Source: Tilletia caries (Eukaryota; Basidiomycota; Exobasidiomycetes; Tilletiales; Tilletiaceae). Taken from it: a stretch of DNA of 64,000 nucleotides. The notes beneath the pieces were generated by a model, which did no database searches, was not told the DNA's origin, and worked only from the letters and a program-made list of their open reading frames with translations. The DNA lies in NCBI GenBank assembly GCA_032718865.1, contig JALUTQ010000027.1:1116001-1180000 (forward strand), written 5' to 3'. Position numbers and translations under genes: made by a program. How positions within the stretch are numbered: the first letter of the stretch is position 1; each line of letters begins with the position of its first letter. Below, piece after piece: positions 11,059-21,540 of the stretch.

Positions 11059-11390
11059 CCACCGGCAAAGAAGGTCCGCATCGGGTCTGTGACCCTCCAC
11101 GAGCAGCCTGGCCTCGAAGACGAGCGCAGCTACGTCCAAGTCGGATTCGACCCGATGGTCATCTTCTGTCTCTTCAGTCTCGACGATAACGAAATCCTGC
11201 CAGTCGCTGTTGCCCGCATGTCAACTGCATCACTGAGGCTCGAGCTCGAGAGACCTCGACCGGACCGTGGCAGTCCCCTGTTAACTCGAAGAATTTCGAT
11301 GATAAAACATTTTGATGATAAATTTGTGCAGCATCCTTCCGCTTCAACTTATCCCTCGAGCCAAGTAAGTATGCGATAACTTTCATGAAA
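11059..11390 (+). other. Coding-like fragment of unknown family
   Basis: Immediately after A1 the plus strand is open for about 105 codons (VRIGSVTLHEQPG, SYVQVGFDPMVIFCLF, SLDDNEILPVAVA). This looks like real protein sequence, but I do not recognise it. It may be the truncated 3' part of a gene cut by the MITE. Confidence 0.35.
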
Positions 11391-14300
11391 TAAACTATCC
11401 GTTATTCCTAAAAATTAATGACCAAATGCCATGGTATGTTTTGTTGTGATTTATATGGACACATACTAGAAATACTATATCGGATGCTGAAGTGTATTTG
11501 ATCAGAAACAAGACCCTTCCAAGTTTTTAAAATCATGATTGTGTTCGCAATTTCAGATGCCCATGCCGTATTTCTATTTTGCCCGGTGAAAATGGGGGCA
11601 CTCAATGATCATCGACGCAGGCCTGACCGCTGACAGGCATCTGAGTCATTGTTTCGACAACCGTCATGGCCTAACGCACCTTGGATGAAGAAGCTTCGCC
11701 GAAGGAGGGCTGATCGATAGCCCGTTACTCTAGAACACGGGCAGCGATGAGGGCGACTCGGGCTTAAATCTTGGACTTAGCCTTCAAGCCACCCATTTCC
11801 AAAACATCCATCTCTGTACGTATTCTCCTCTTGCTTCACCTCAATAATTTCATCCTCTGTGAGACTATGCTCCGTAAGCCGCTACCTGCTCCGCAAGAGT
11901 GATTGAGGAGGTAATTGATGATTGATCGGCATCCTGTTTTTGGATCCCAGGCTCCAATGCCCCCTCAACCTCCTTTCAATATGCGAATGAAGTTCATATG
12001 TTAGCACGTGGCCTCAGTGCAGGGGGCTAGGTACGAGCCTAGTTCAGACGCTATTTTAACGTTGGCGAAACGCACGGAAATTGCGGAACCAAACTGGTGA
12101 CCATAAGACTGCAAAAAATGAATTACTTTCGAGCATCGACGTCGCAGCAATCAGCATGAATGGAAGCTCAGGATGGCGCGCGCAACATGCCGCTTTACCA
12201 GGTACAACAGCGCGGTTTCCTTTGCAGCCTGGAACCTGCTGGTGATGGTAATTGGTATTGCTGAGGGGACTGGGACCGAAGGAGGTGGAGGAAGTGAAGG
12301 TGATGATCGTGTACGTTGTACCTGTCGTCGGCCAGGAGATGGGTCGAGGTTGCTCCTTGATATGAGAAATTCCGTGTTGACAAGTTTTGCGCGACTCAAA
12401 TCGGCGGTCCAAATATGAGATCAGACAATTCCATCAGCGCATCTGCCGCACTTTGTATCTTCAGGAGTTGGCTTAGTGTGAAATGCCTCGAGAAGTACGG
12501 AGCACCGCCATGGGGATCGACTTATCCGACTGCGTACTTGATCAAAGTACAGACCAGACCGGAAGTACTTTGTGACGTGAAATGGCCTGATTGTTGGTTT
12601 GAGCGAAGTACAGACCCCCTTGATCTAGCTCTGGCTCGCTGATGGATGATCGCCTCCGGAGGCTTCGGGAGTCCTCAGTTGTGTCTGAGCCGATGCGACG
12701 TGATGAGCCGCATGTATCCTGTTTTCGTATCGCGTATTGGAGAGGGCACAGAAGCCGTGGCTGCCGGCTGCCTGCTGCGAGGTCGAGCTTGATGATTGTA
12801 AGTGCTTCGACAGGTCATTGGAAGTGCTTCGGGAGGTGAGATAGCCTGATTACTTGCTTGAACAAAGTAGTAAGTACAGACCGTCTCTGGGCTGCAAGTC
12901 GGGTTCGAGGATGGGTCAGGATGAAGGTGACCGAGCTGAAGCAGGACCCATGCACGACTTACTATGCAGAGCTTGACCACGAAAGAGGTCAGGCTCGTGC
13001 TTCGAAAACGACTCAATGGTCTGCCTTGTGTGAACAACTGGCTCAAGGATACATTCGGGTTGAAGGAGGAAGAAATGCTTGCAGCGCACCCTGACAATTG
13101 CAGCAGATCAGTGACGATCGGGATCGCAGTGGGCTGCATTCGAAAAGTATTCAACCCGCGAGCTTGCTCCCGAGCAGAGATAGCGATAGCAAATGAAAGC
13201 AGGGAAGATACTCGCAGTGGAGAGCGAAGTGCAGAAACGGTGGCGTAGAAGATCCGAGTCGGGTAGAACTTTGTTTCTACAGTCCGCGCGCGCAATATGA
13301 TCAACTTCTCTGTTGCAGAAGAAGGCTGCTCTTTCCTTCGCTGCTGTACTTTCCGCAGTTGCTGACTCGTCTTGCTGATGCTGTTGGTGTTGTGACTGTA
13401 GTGTTGTGACGGTGTTGTGATGGTGATGGTGGTGATGATGGCAGGTCCTGAAATCTAAAGGGACGACAGACGCATGTGGGGAGCCCCTACCAAGTCGATT
13501 CTGACGCAGCAGGACCTGTCAATGATCGCATCACCTTCGGTTGCGCCTGCTCCTCCGTGCGCAGCGCAAGGCGAAATCCATAACTTTTTCCACAGATCTT
13601 CTACTTAGCATAGTATTTACTATCCGGCTCAAGGGTCCGCAATCTCCTAAGTCCTAACGCTCCGGACGCGTTGGCATTGCCCCCTTAGCCGGAGTAGGTT
13701 CTGTTCACATTACTCTCACTTCCTCTATTTTTTTGCACTTGCATACACGCCATAGGTGAATCTCTCATTTAGCTGCTCTAGCACAAAAAGCTTCTTCCCG
13801 GTTGCGCGGATGGATTGAGACGTTCTCAGTAAAGCAGCGCGCGGAAGGCGCATGGGAAGGGGGGGGGGGGGGGGTGAGCCAAAATCCAAATGGCTGGACA
13901 AATGAGCAATAAACGGTCGATGCATCAAGACACTATTAGACGATCCATAAAGGCACTACTATCCAATTCAACGATCCGTTGGCAGTCAATGAACTCTCGC
14001 AAGCCGCCACTCTCAACCACGGCTCCAAGCGTGCTTGAACGATCAAGGCGTTTGAAGACAGGGAAGTCGAACCTTCGGAAGCAATCAACAGGGAGTAGAC
14101 AGAAGTACCTCCAGCGCAGTCGACGTCACAGGTGGACCGAAGCGAAGCGTCAGACATGAAAGGAATGGAGTATCCCTTCAGCGCACGAGATGGATCGTAT
14201 GCACCGCCAAACAGCCTGTGAAGGTGGCTCGGATGGAATGTCTCAGTGGCGCCGTCCGTTGCCTCTTATTGCTTCTGAGATTTTCAGGGAGGTCAACAGC

Positions 14301-14516
14301 CGTGGTCGGAACCGGTGGCCTTGTGCACATTTCCGAGCACGAATCGGGCGATCTGCAGTGAACTCCAGGACTGCAGTCTGTTACGGAGGGGTTGCTTTCT
14401 TCGCGTCGCGCCACTTCTTTGCCTTCGCCCGTCGAGCTTCGTCCGCCGCGGCGCCGCCAGCTGACGCAGCTTTGGTTGCTCCTCTTTGCAAAGGTTCAGG
14501 CAGTGTATGACTATAT
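11391..14516. other. No gene recognised; G16 tract at 13859-13874
   Basis: About 3.1 kb of single-copy-looking DNA with only short, overlapping frames. The longest, at 12675-13304 on the minus strand, shows no domain. Microsatellite-like GTTGTGATGGTGATGG lies near 13400 and a run of 16 G at 13859-13874. No transposon ends could be placed. Confidence 0.35.
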
Positions 14517-14861
14517 GTGCAAGTGCTGATCAGTTGTGAGCTGAATGGTGTCACCATTGTCTTGACCACGTACAGCTTCCTGGTGGGAGGAGAGGGCTAC
14601 GCTAGGCCGCTAGCTTGCACTTGCTCGAGATCTTCACGCTGCTTTTCTACGAATACTTTGACGCTCTCGAGCTCCTCTTCAACCCAGAATCAGATCAAAA
14701 AGCTGGAAACGCTCAATACACGACTGACCAACGAATGCGGAGACCTCGAGAAGACCAAAGCGGAGGTCGTTCAGGCTCAAAAGGACCTCGAGAACGTTAA
14801 AGTATCTGTGGCTAAAGAGCGTCGAGATCTTGCTCGATCGAACCCAGAATCAGATCAATGA
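14517..14861 (+). CDS. Coiled-coil fragment, function unknown
   Basis: An open frame of 114 codons. Its second half (residues about 58-110) is a charged heptad-like segment (KKLETLNTRLTNECGDLEK, VVQAQKDLENVKVSVAKE) typical of coiled coils. The first half looks unrelated and may be an intron or non-coding. A nearly repeated phrase (AACCCAGAATCAGATCAA with following GGAAACGCTCAA) at about 14682 and 14841 suggests a local duplication. No partner or function can be named. Confidence 0.35.
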   Translation: MQVLISCELNGVTIVLTTYSFLVGGEGYARPLACTCSRSSRCFSTNTLTLSSSSSTQNQIKKLETLNTRLTNECGDLEKTKAEVVQAQKDLENVKVSVAKERRDLARSNPESDQ

Positions 14862-14877
14862 TGTGGAAACGCTCAAG

Positions 14878-15072
14878 GCACAACTGATCAGTGTAGAACA
14901 TATTATTGGAGTATGGAGTATTCCTATGTATTATAGTATAAATACTATTTGCAAAAAACATACTATATACTATCGGGTCCCGGGAGAAATTTGTGGAAAA
15001 CATATTATGTATACACTATTTCAAAATTTGGCGGAGGTTATAGTATACTATAGTACCAATTTTACCTCATAT
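14878..15072. repeat. AT-rich ATAGTATACTAT array fragment
   Basis: ATATTATTGGAGTATGG, TATTATAGTATAAATACTA, CATACTATATACTATCGG and TATAGTATACTATAGTACC fill this stretch. The motif resembles family C (36330-36989) but I could not align the two in detail. A CAGTGTAGAACATATTA at about 14889 could be a hAT-type left end. The right end is unclear because the MULE inverted repeat begins next to it. Confidence 0.4.
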
Positions 15073-15142
15073 ATGAGTTGCCAGAGGGGTCAACTCATAT
15101 GATATGAGTATGAGTTGCCCCATATGAGGTCATATGAGGAAT

Positions 15143-15218
15143 AATTTGACAGGATGCCCCTCGTCCTTATCGTAGTTGCCAGAATGCCACCGCGCTTATC
15201 CCTTCACAGAATGCCACT
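15143..15218 (+). repeat. MULE left terminal inverted repeat (inner part)
   Basis: It contains GACAGGATGCC, CCAGAATGCCAC and CACAGAATGCCAC, three variants of GACAGRATGCCAC in the same direction. The matching copies at 18249-18313 point the opposite way. The spacing differs by about 9 bases between the second and third units. These are good candidates for transposase binding sites. Confidence 0.7.
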
Positions 15219-15264
15219 GATCCACATCCACATTCTACATGGTGGCCGAGAAAGGGAACATGAT

Positions 15265-17018
15265 CTATTCATCGAAAAGAGGTAAAGCTAAGTAGTGTAA
15301 ACCAAGGCGCATGTTTTCGGAGTGTGTACGACAGATGCTGCACAGACACTGCTTTCCATCTTTTTCTGGCTTGGCTTCCTTCTGCAGGCACTTTTTGCGC
15401 AGTCGACCACGGCCTTTGTGGACAAAATCGGGGGCCTCGATGCCCGGGTCCCCATCCAGCAGCGAGGTGAAGAGCGGCGCAAATTTTTTGGCGTATGTTG
15501 CCCTCCATGTTGCGACGTTGCACCCAGAATCAAAGGCGGCTGTGAATGCGCGAGGGAGAGGGCAGCAATGTGGGAGCACGGCCGAAGCAGCTGTTGAAAT
15601 TTTCCGCACGAGCACCATCCTTCAAGGGCCTTTGGGGAGCCAGGAAGATAAACCTCGAATGTTGCGTATCCATCCCGGATGAGTCCTGAGTGCGTAGAGG
15701 ATTTCGTGACCCTGAGACCACGTGCGGCATCGCAGGCTAGTTTCAGGGCTCGTGTTGCTGCGAGAGATACCGCCAACTTCCATTCGTTGGCCTCTTCCGC
15801 GCGCTCGTGATATTTACCCTGCTGGAGTTCATATATGCCAGCAAGAAGATCAACGAGAGGCAACGCGCGGATAGGAACGAGAAGATAGTTGGCGATCTCG
15901 GCCAAGTTTGACGTAACGAATCCCCACCGACGGGCCGTAAACGCGTATGTGGCCCAGTGCTCGTGTGCCTGGGCAGGAGAACAAAAATAGTCGGCTGCCT
16001 CTTTTTTCGTTCGCGCAACTGGGCCAAGGCGGTTTCGAAATCGACCTTTTTCGTCGCATATACACAGCGCCAGAAAAGAGGCTGAGTACTGGCGCCAAAA
16101 TGTGTTTTGAGGTTTGAGGCCAAGTGGTAGCAGCAAAAGGCGTGTGCGACGTCTGGAAGCTGGGAGGAGACGGCGTTGAGGAGGCCCTTGTCCCGATCTG
16201 ACACGATCGTTGTGGTGCTTCTTCCCATTTCAGGCATAGCTTCGAGTAGTTGGGAAATAAACCACGTCCAATTGTCCTCGTTCTCGACCTCAACCAGTCC
16301 CCACGCGAGAATGACGAGAGAGTCGTTTGAGTCGAATGTTGCCGCCAGCAGAAGGTCAAGTTTGATCCTGCCCTTGAGGAACGTTTCATCTAGGGCAACG
16401 AATGGGCGGCAGAATTTGAAGGCGGCACGAGCCGCAGCCGGAGCAACGAAGCAACGTTCGAATTGTCGGACTCCATCGTCCTCGCGTGGTTCAGGCTCAA
16501 TGACGGCAACGTTGTCGCGATCCACCTCACCTAGTTTCATCAAATAGGCTGGAAGCTGCCGAACCTGCAACCGCAGTTCCGCGTCCCGGTCCCCCAGCAG
16601 TGCCCGCTTCACCTTGTAAATAGCCGCATATGTAGGCTTGATTCGTAGATTTTTGAGGAGGACATCCCCGATCTCTCGGGCTGACGTTTCTGCGGTAAAC
16701 GTCATTCGCTGATCGATCGCCTTGACGAGGAACGAGTTCTGGGCAAAAGGTGGCCGGAAGGGATCGATTTAGCCGCCACAACTGTGAGTTGCTAGTTCGC
16801 CCAGACGCACGAGCTTGATGAGACTGTCGCTACAAATGCCACTCGCACGTCTTTGACGACCGGCAAAACCAAATGATTCGCGTCTTGTCCTTCTTCTTGA
16901 TCCCCGGACTGAAGCTGTGGAACACGCCCAGCTCAGTGATGGCGTGGTTCGCGTCCTCAAAGGTGGCAAACATGTCCTCCTCGTGCGGCAGACTTGGGAT
17001 CGCCGCCAAGGTATTCAT
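15265..17018 (-). pseudogene. MULE transposase pseudogene
   Basis: ATG at 17018. In order on the minus strand: an N-terminal WFCRSSKTCEWHL zinc-like motif; a frameshift near 16830 and a TAA near 16770; the MULE catalytic core with LDETFLKGR (first Asp, about 16405) and TTIVSDRDKGL (second Asp, about 16200); a frameshift at an A6 run near 16003; a region with TSNLAEIAN that could supply the Glu; a SWIM zinc finger CSCGKF...RPCSH (about 15590); another frameshift near 15550; then a basic KGRGRLRKKCLQKE tail with a CLCSIC knuckle before the stop at 15265. All expected domains are present in order and only the reading frame is broken. Such enzymes cut and paste the element by binding its inverted repeats. 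Confidence 0.82.
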
Positions 17019-17419
17019 ACCGGCGGCGGATATATACCGCAGCAAAGACGGGAAGAGTGGTATAGTCAGCAACGAAGGCAGCTTGAAATGAGATGTGCGA
17101 GATGAGATCAGGGAAGCCAAATGAAATGAGACGACCAAAAGGATGGTGCAGGTGAAATGAAATGAGCGAGATGAAATGACTAATGAGGTTCGCATGCATC
17201 GAAATGAGGTGAATCGTGCCTGCGCAGTACGCATGATGCCAACTCAGCACATTGACCATCCATGCTGCATCCTGCACGCTGTCAGTCAAGCAAATGAGAT
17301 TGATCGGATTATGCCTGCGCATGATGTCACTGACCAACACTGACCATCCATGCCGCGTCCTGCATAGAGCCAATCAAGTCCAGAACAGAGTCATAGGCGA
17401 CGGGGTGAGGGATGGAGAT

Positions 17420-17570
17420 GTAACTCACGTGTGGGATGTGTGGATGGACGTGTGGGGTGTGTGGCCGCTGTGGGTGGTGTGGATGCGGGCGTGGATGGTG
17501 TGGACGCAAATGTGGACGGGGTGGATGCACATGCGGGTGGTGTAGATGCGCGTGCGGGTGTGTGTTTGTT
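17420..17570. repeat. G-rich minisatellite (GTGTGGATGnnnGTGTGG)
   Basis: Irregular repeats of GTGTGG(G/A)TG with variable spacers. Inside the MULE, between the transposase 5' end and the right inverted repeat. Non-coding. Confidence 0.55.
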
Positions 17571-18248
17571 CTGTAGACTGTGGTGAGAGGTCAGGGGTTG
17601 GAAGGATCAGCGCTCATAGCCACAAGATGAAGCAGGGAGGACGATTGTAGGGGGTACGGGCAATAGAAAGTACCTGCGACCAATGAATCCAGACGCGTGG
17701 GCCGCAGGATGAGGTAGTCGCGCCCTGCAAAGTGTCATAACGGCGTCGATCATCAATGGGAAAAGAAGGGAGTGTGGAAAAGGAGAAAAGAACTCACTCA
17801 CCGATGCGCACTTGGTGAACCGGGGTCCAGGGAGCTTGGCCTCGGGGCTTGCCGCTTGGACAGTGGCCTGTGAAAGAGAGACTGAGTGAACAAGGAAGAA
17901 CGAGGAAGGCTGCGATGATACGTGAGAGAGGTGATAGGTGAGAGGAATGAGGGATCAGGGATGGCAGCAAGAGGGATGAGGGGTGAGGGGATGTCGATGT
18001 GAGAGGACTCACTGCTTCTGAAATTCTTGTGGGGATATATAATGCTGCGGCTGGGTGTTGCTTGTCAATGGTGCGGGAATCTGCTTGCAAAGGGAATATT
18101 GGAGAAAGATTATGAGATATGAGAGAGAGAGTCGGTCGGTGGAGGAGGGGGAGAGACAGAAGCCCATCGCGCGCCGCGCGAGAGGAGCAAAGAGGGGCGG
18201 CGCGTCGCGTGTTCTGAGACTTTTGGGGAGCTTACATCACCTGCTTGA

Positions 18249-18313
18249 GTGGCATTCTGTCAAGGGTGGCATTCTGGCAACTGAGATAACGACGAGTGGC
18301 ATCCTGTCAAATT
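18249..18313 (-). repeat. MULE right terminal inverted repeat (inner part)
   Basis: GTGGCATTCTGTCAAG, GTGGCATTCTGGCAACTGAG and GTGGCATCCTGTCAAATTT are the reverse complement of the units at 15143-15218. Identity is high over about 65 bases. Confidence 0.7.
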
Positions 18314-18423
18314 TTTCGTCAAATGAGACTCATATTATGACCTCTTATTATGAGTCTCATAATATGAGATATGAGCGTCCACTCCACTCCATGCGCTGAA
18401 AGCGCAGAAGCCACCTGCAAATT

Positions 18424-18514
18424 TCCGCAACACGGTGTTGCGAAGGCGTATTTTGATTTCTCGTGCACAGGCCACAGGGCCGCACGGCTCCGCAACACGG
18501 TGTTGCGAAGGCGT
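18424..18514. repeat. Duplicated 26-mer with palindromic core
   Basis: TCCGCAACACGGTGTTGCGA plus AGGCGT occurs at 18424-18449 and again at 18489-18514, in direct orientation with a 65-bp period. Each contains the inverted repeat CGCAACA-CGG-TGTTGCG. Identity is complete. Such a site could bind a dimeric protein or fold as a hairpin. Confidence 0.7.
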
Positions 18515-18516
18515 GT

Positions 18517-19846
18517 TTTGAGTTTTTGACTTCTCGGTGACATGCACAGGATCACACGGCCACGGTCAAGGAATGATCCATGGCCCGTGAGCGCAGCAAC
18601 TTCTCTTACTCATCTCCTCATCTTCGCACTCTTCCAGACCCGCCACAGCGACACCCGCAGCAACTCACTTGTGGCTGTACTGAACGGTTTGCCGACATAG
18701 TGACGCAGGACCATTTTCAAAGGGGGAAGCAGCACTCAGCAATTTGAAACTCGCAGCAATGAAGGCAATATCAGTAGCCCAGGCATTCGCCTTAATTCGT
18801 GCAACATTCGTAATGCCTTGCTGGAGATTGTTCCCTCCACGGTCCATAGCATTCCGAAATTACACTGACGGCTGATTCTAGCGTTACCCAAATGCTAGCC
18901 GAAGCCCCCCAGAGTGCTACGAGACCACTGTAGGAGGTTACATCATAAGGATTGCTGAGGTATTAGAGCGTAAATGGGAGCCATTGCCCATTAGGAAGGC
19001 TCCCCTCTGAGGCCCTCCCGAGTATTGGCTCCTAGAGACTTAAGAAGACCAAAAATAATTTTTGTTGTAGACGATAAATGGCATTTTGTCCCACAGCTCG
19101 CGCTGAGCTGGTGTAGTGGATGAAGATTTTACGAGGGCGCGCAACGGCGAAATTTACTATGCACAGTTGAAATACATGAGCGATGTAGTGAATTTACTCC
19201 TACCCACTCATGAGCTTGAAACTCTAGTGTGAATCTCGAATCACGTTTCCTAGGGCTCTGGGGCGTAGTAGTCCTCCTAGGGCCTGGCGGCTCTGGCATC
19301 TCGGGAGTCCCTGACTTCATTTGGCGGTGTATTCGGGGAATAATTAAAGTGTGGACAATGCTCTCGAAACCAAATTGCATTCAGTGTCGATAAGTTTTCC
19401 GACAGACTCGGTCATCGGTGACGGCGCTGAGGCGCCGAGCACCCTTGAATCAAGGCCTTGATGTCGGTAATGGCATCAAAAGTTGTAGACGCCTTCGCCT
19501 TGACCCTTGAAATCTTCAGCCCGCTTGGCGCCGAGCGCACCCGAGCGGCCTTTTTCACAACCTAAATAAGAAAGAGGAACTCCGATCAGCGCCCTCGCAA
19601 GAGAATAAGAAAGCTTCTTTGTTTTGACTTACTTTGCATTTTTTGTCCAGCTTCTTGGAGACCATTACCATGTCTTCCACCTTCCGCTCCTCCATCTCCT
19701 TCCAGTACTGCAGAGGTGAGTGCTCAGCCGGATAATGAGCCCCCCCCATCCCACCAGATTGCTTCCTGCTCCAGAGATTGTGCCTGCTGTTGGAGATATT
19801 GAAGCCACGGTCTTGCTCAATCTCAGGCCCCTGGTTCCACGCGGCC
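18517..19846. other. No gene recognised
   Basis: About 1.3 kb with short frames only. No transposon ends or domain matches were seen. Confidence 0.35.
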
Positions 19847-19965
19847 TAAGGATTGGCGCGGAGGGCCCCAGAGTGCTCCGTAATCCGGGGCCCCTGCTCC
19901 GGCTGACTCCGGCTGATTGTGAGATCATTTTTCGCACTTCGTAACCGTACTCCGCTCATTATTAG
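19847..19965 (+). repeat. Array MITE family A, 5' fragment
   Basis: It starts TAAGGATTGGCGCGGAG at 19847, the family A terminus, and continues with GCTCCGTAATCCGGGGCC and CCGGCTGACTCCGGCTGAT, which match the left arm of copy A4 (47426 onward). It stops after about 120 bases near ATTAGGCAGT. The rest is absent. Confidence 0.7.
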
Positions 19966-19998
19966 GCAGTAAAGTAAATATGCTCATTTCTAAAGACG

Positions 19999-20075
19999 CA
20001 CGGCATCAACCAGCACTGGACGGGGATTACTGTCGTCGATGCAGCAGCTTCCAACGGCAGGATGTCCTCGATCTT
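19999..20075 (+). pseudogene. hAT transposase scrap
   Basis: About 25 codons read HGINQHWTGITVVDAASSNG then RMSSIL. The hAT1 transposase has HGIYDLWTGILVVDAASSNG then RMSSII (about 59071-59148). This is the conserved second-strand segment of the RNase-H-like fold in this lineage. Nothing else of the gene is seen. The fragment sits 30 bases after a family A MITE fragment. Confidence 0.75.
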
Positions 20076-20164
20076 GAAACCAGAGATTGTGACCCGTTCC
20101 TTACCCTGTGGGGTCGGAGTATTCCCCGAACTCTATTACCGCTAGAAGTTTGAAGTTTACGTTA

Positions 20165-20508
20165 TCTCCCAACGGCCTGGCTTTTGAGCCAGAGTGCTCC
20201 CCAGACTTTTTGAGGCCATGAGTTTATAGAAATCAGAATATGAACGGGAGATGAAAAGTAGCAAGAAACATTCATGCCTTGATGACTGATGTTGCTTAAT
20301 GTTTGGTCTGGATATCTGAAACTCGAATTCTCAAAAGGCGTGCTCATTGCTGAATGCTGTGACCTGTCAGATGTGAATGACACACCTAAAGAATGGCCCA
20401 GAAGCAAAGTCAATCATCTAAATCACATAGACACCCTCCGCGCCTCGCTCTCAGGGTAGCTTCGCTACCCTTCGAGCTCTCCGCCATGATTTTCCACACA
20501 ACATAGAT
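20165..20508 (-). repeat. Dispersed repeat R2, copy 1, with hairpin
   Basis: The reverse complement matches 39197-39510. Shared blocks include CTTTTTGAGGCCATGAG, ACGGGAGATGAAAAGTAGCA, AAACATTCATGCCTTGATGA and CAAAAGGCGTGCTCA (all read on the plus strand here). Its end carries a 68-bp module (20439-20506) with the perfect hairpin AGGGTAGC-TTC-GCTACCCT at 20453-20471. Class unknown. Confidence 0.65.
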
Positions 20509-20620
20509 GATGAGCAGATAGATCTCCCCAAAGGCCAAATCTGTAATGTAACATGTGTATTGCGTACCTGATCGGTGCCCGCAGGCCACAGTTGATAAAT
20601 CAATATGGACTAACGCTTAC

Positions 20621-20688
20621 CGCGCCTCGCTCTCAGGGTAGCTTCGCTACCCTTCGAGCTCTCCGCCATGATCTTCCACACAACATAG
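20621..20688. repeat. Second copy of the R2 hairpin module
   Basis: A 68-bp direct repeat of 20439-20506 with one visible mismatch (GATCTTCC for GATTTTCC), including the hairpin at 20635-20653. A third hairpin lies in R2 copy 2 at 39213-39231. The near-identity suggests recent duplication or a selected sequence. Confidence 0.7.
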
Positions 20689-21540
20689 GCGTGTTGCAGC
20701 TGGACATTGATCTCTCGCCTCTTCTTTGTGCTCTCGCTTTTCTGTTCTGTTCTGTTTGCTACCCCTTGGTGCCTGTGGCCAACGCTCTGTCTGCACTTAC
20801 AGCTCTACTGCCTCTCCTCGTGGTGCTCTGCAGAGCATTTGGCTGCTTTCATGCTATCAGGGGGGCTTTCCAATGTAATACACGTTTTCTCCCTTCCTTC
20901 CTCATAGAACACCACGTGTCATGCATTGTCAGCTGTATGACATCCACATGGCATGCATTGTCAACTGCATGACATCCACATGTCATGCACTACCTCACAT
21001 TGTCATTCGACAATCTCTCATGTCACTGACAGGGCCTTGCAACTCATGTGATTTTGGATACAAGGCACGCACGTACTTTATGTGATTATGTCTACCATCT
21101 CTGCGTTGTATGCATGATTCTCACAAATAGAACGAATGACCAAAGATATGACATTCAACGGTCAGGAGAGAACGTAACAAACCGATCTGGTCAGCATCCG
21201 TGTTTGTTGGATCGGAGGCTGGGTGGAGCGAGCTTGTATGGGAGTGTTACTTTTGGTACGTCTGGGGCTGGGTCGTCGCTCTCTGTGTGGTCATGAGCGC
21301 CGCGTTGGCGTTGATCGGCTTTGGGATTTGGCAGTTTAGGGCGTGAGACGGCAACATTCGACTGCCGGATGCTCTTGATGGCGAGGAAGATTGAGTCAAT
21401 GGAGGGGGGACGGCGTTCGTGGAGGATCGGACTAATCATAGCTGAGGAACGCTGCGCCATCAGACCGTCTTTTTGTACATCTAGTGCTCGTGACATCTGA
21501 ACTGTATTTGTGCCTCATCAGCATTATCAGCCTTCACTGA
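20689..21540. other. No gene recognised
   Basis: Short frames only. It includes an imperfect tandem phrase (CATGCATTGTCA-CTG-ATGACATCCACATG) at about 20917-20985. It lies downstream of the gag-like gene, which is read on the minus strand and ends at 21541. Confidence 0.35.

Larger units (their letters stand above)
15073..18382 (-). mobile_element. Mutator-like (MULE) element with long inverted repeats
   Basis: The boundaries are set by inverted repeats. Inside both ends lies TTTGACAGGATGCC, about 20 variable bases, GTTGCCAGAATGCCAC, then CACAGAATGCCACT or GACAGAATGCCACT. Outside them are AT-rich palindromic CTCATATnATGAG motifs (15073-15142 and 18314-18382). The element carries a transposase pseudogene on the minus strand at 15265-17018. 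About 1.2 kb of AATGAG-rich and GTGTGGATG-rich non-coding DNA follows its 5' side. MULEs usually make 9-11 bp target duplications; none is convincing here, so the exact tips are uncertain. Confidence 0.68.

Noticed and set aside
14878..15072. AT-rich palindromic stretch as a replication origin or telomere-like sequence
   Set aside because: No telomeric TTAGGG-type repeats are present. The motif matches transposon array words seen elsewhere in the window.
20439..20508. Helitron 3' end (hairpin near the terminus)
   Set aside because: No CTRR follows at 10-12 bases, there is no 5' TC partner, and no Rep/helicase protein is seen.
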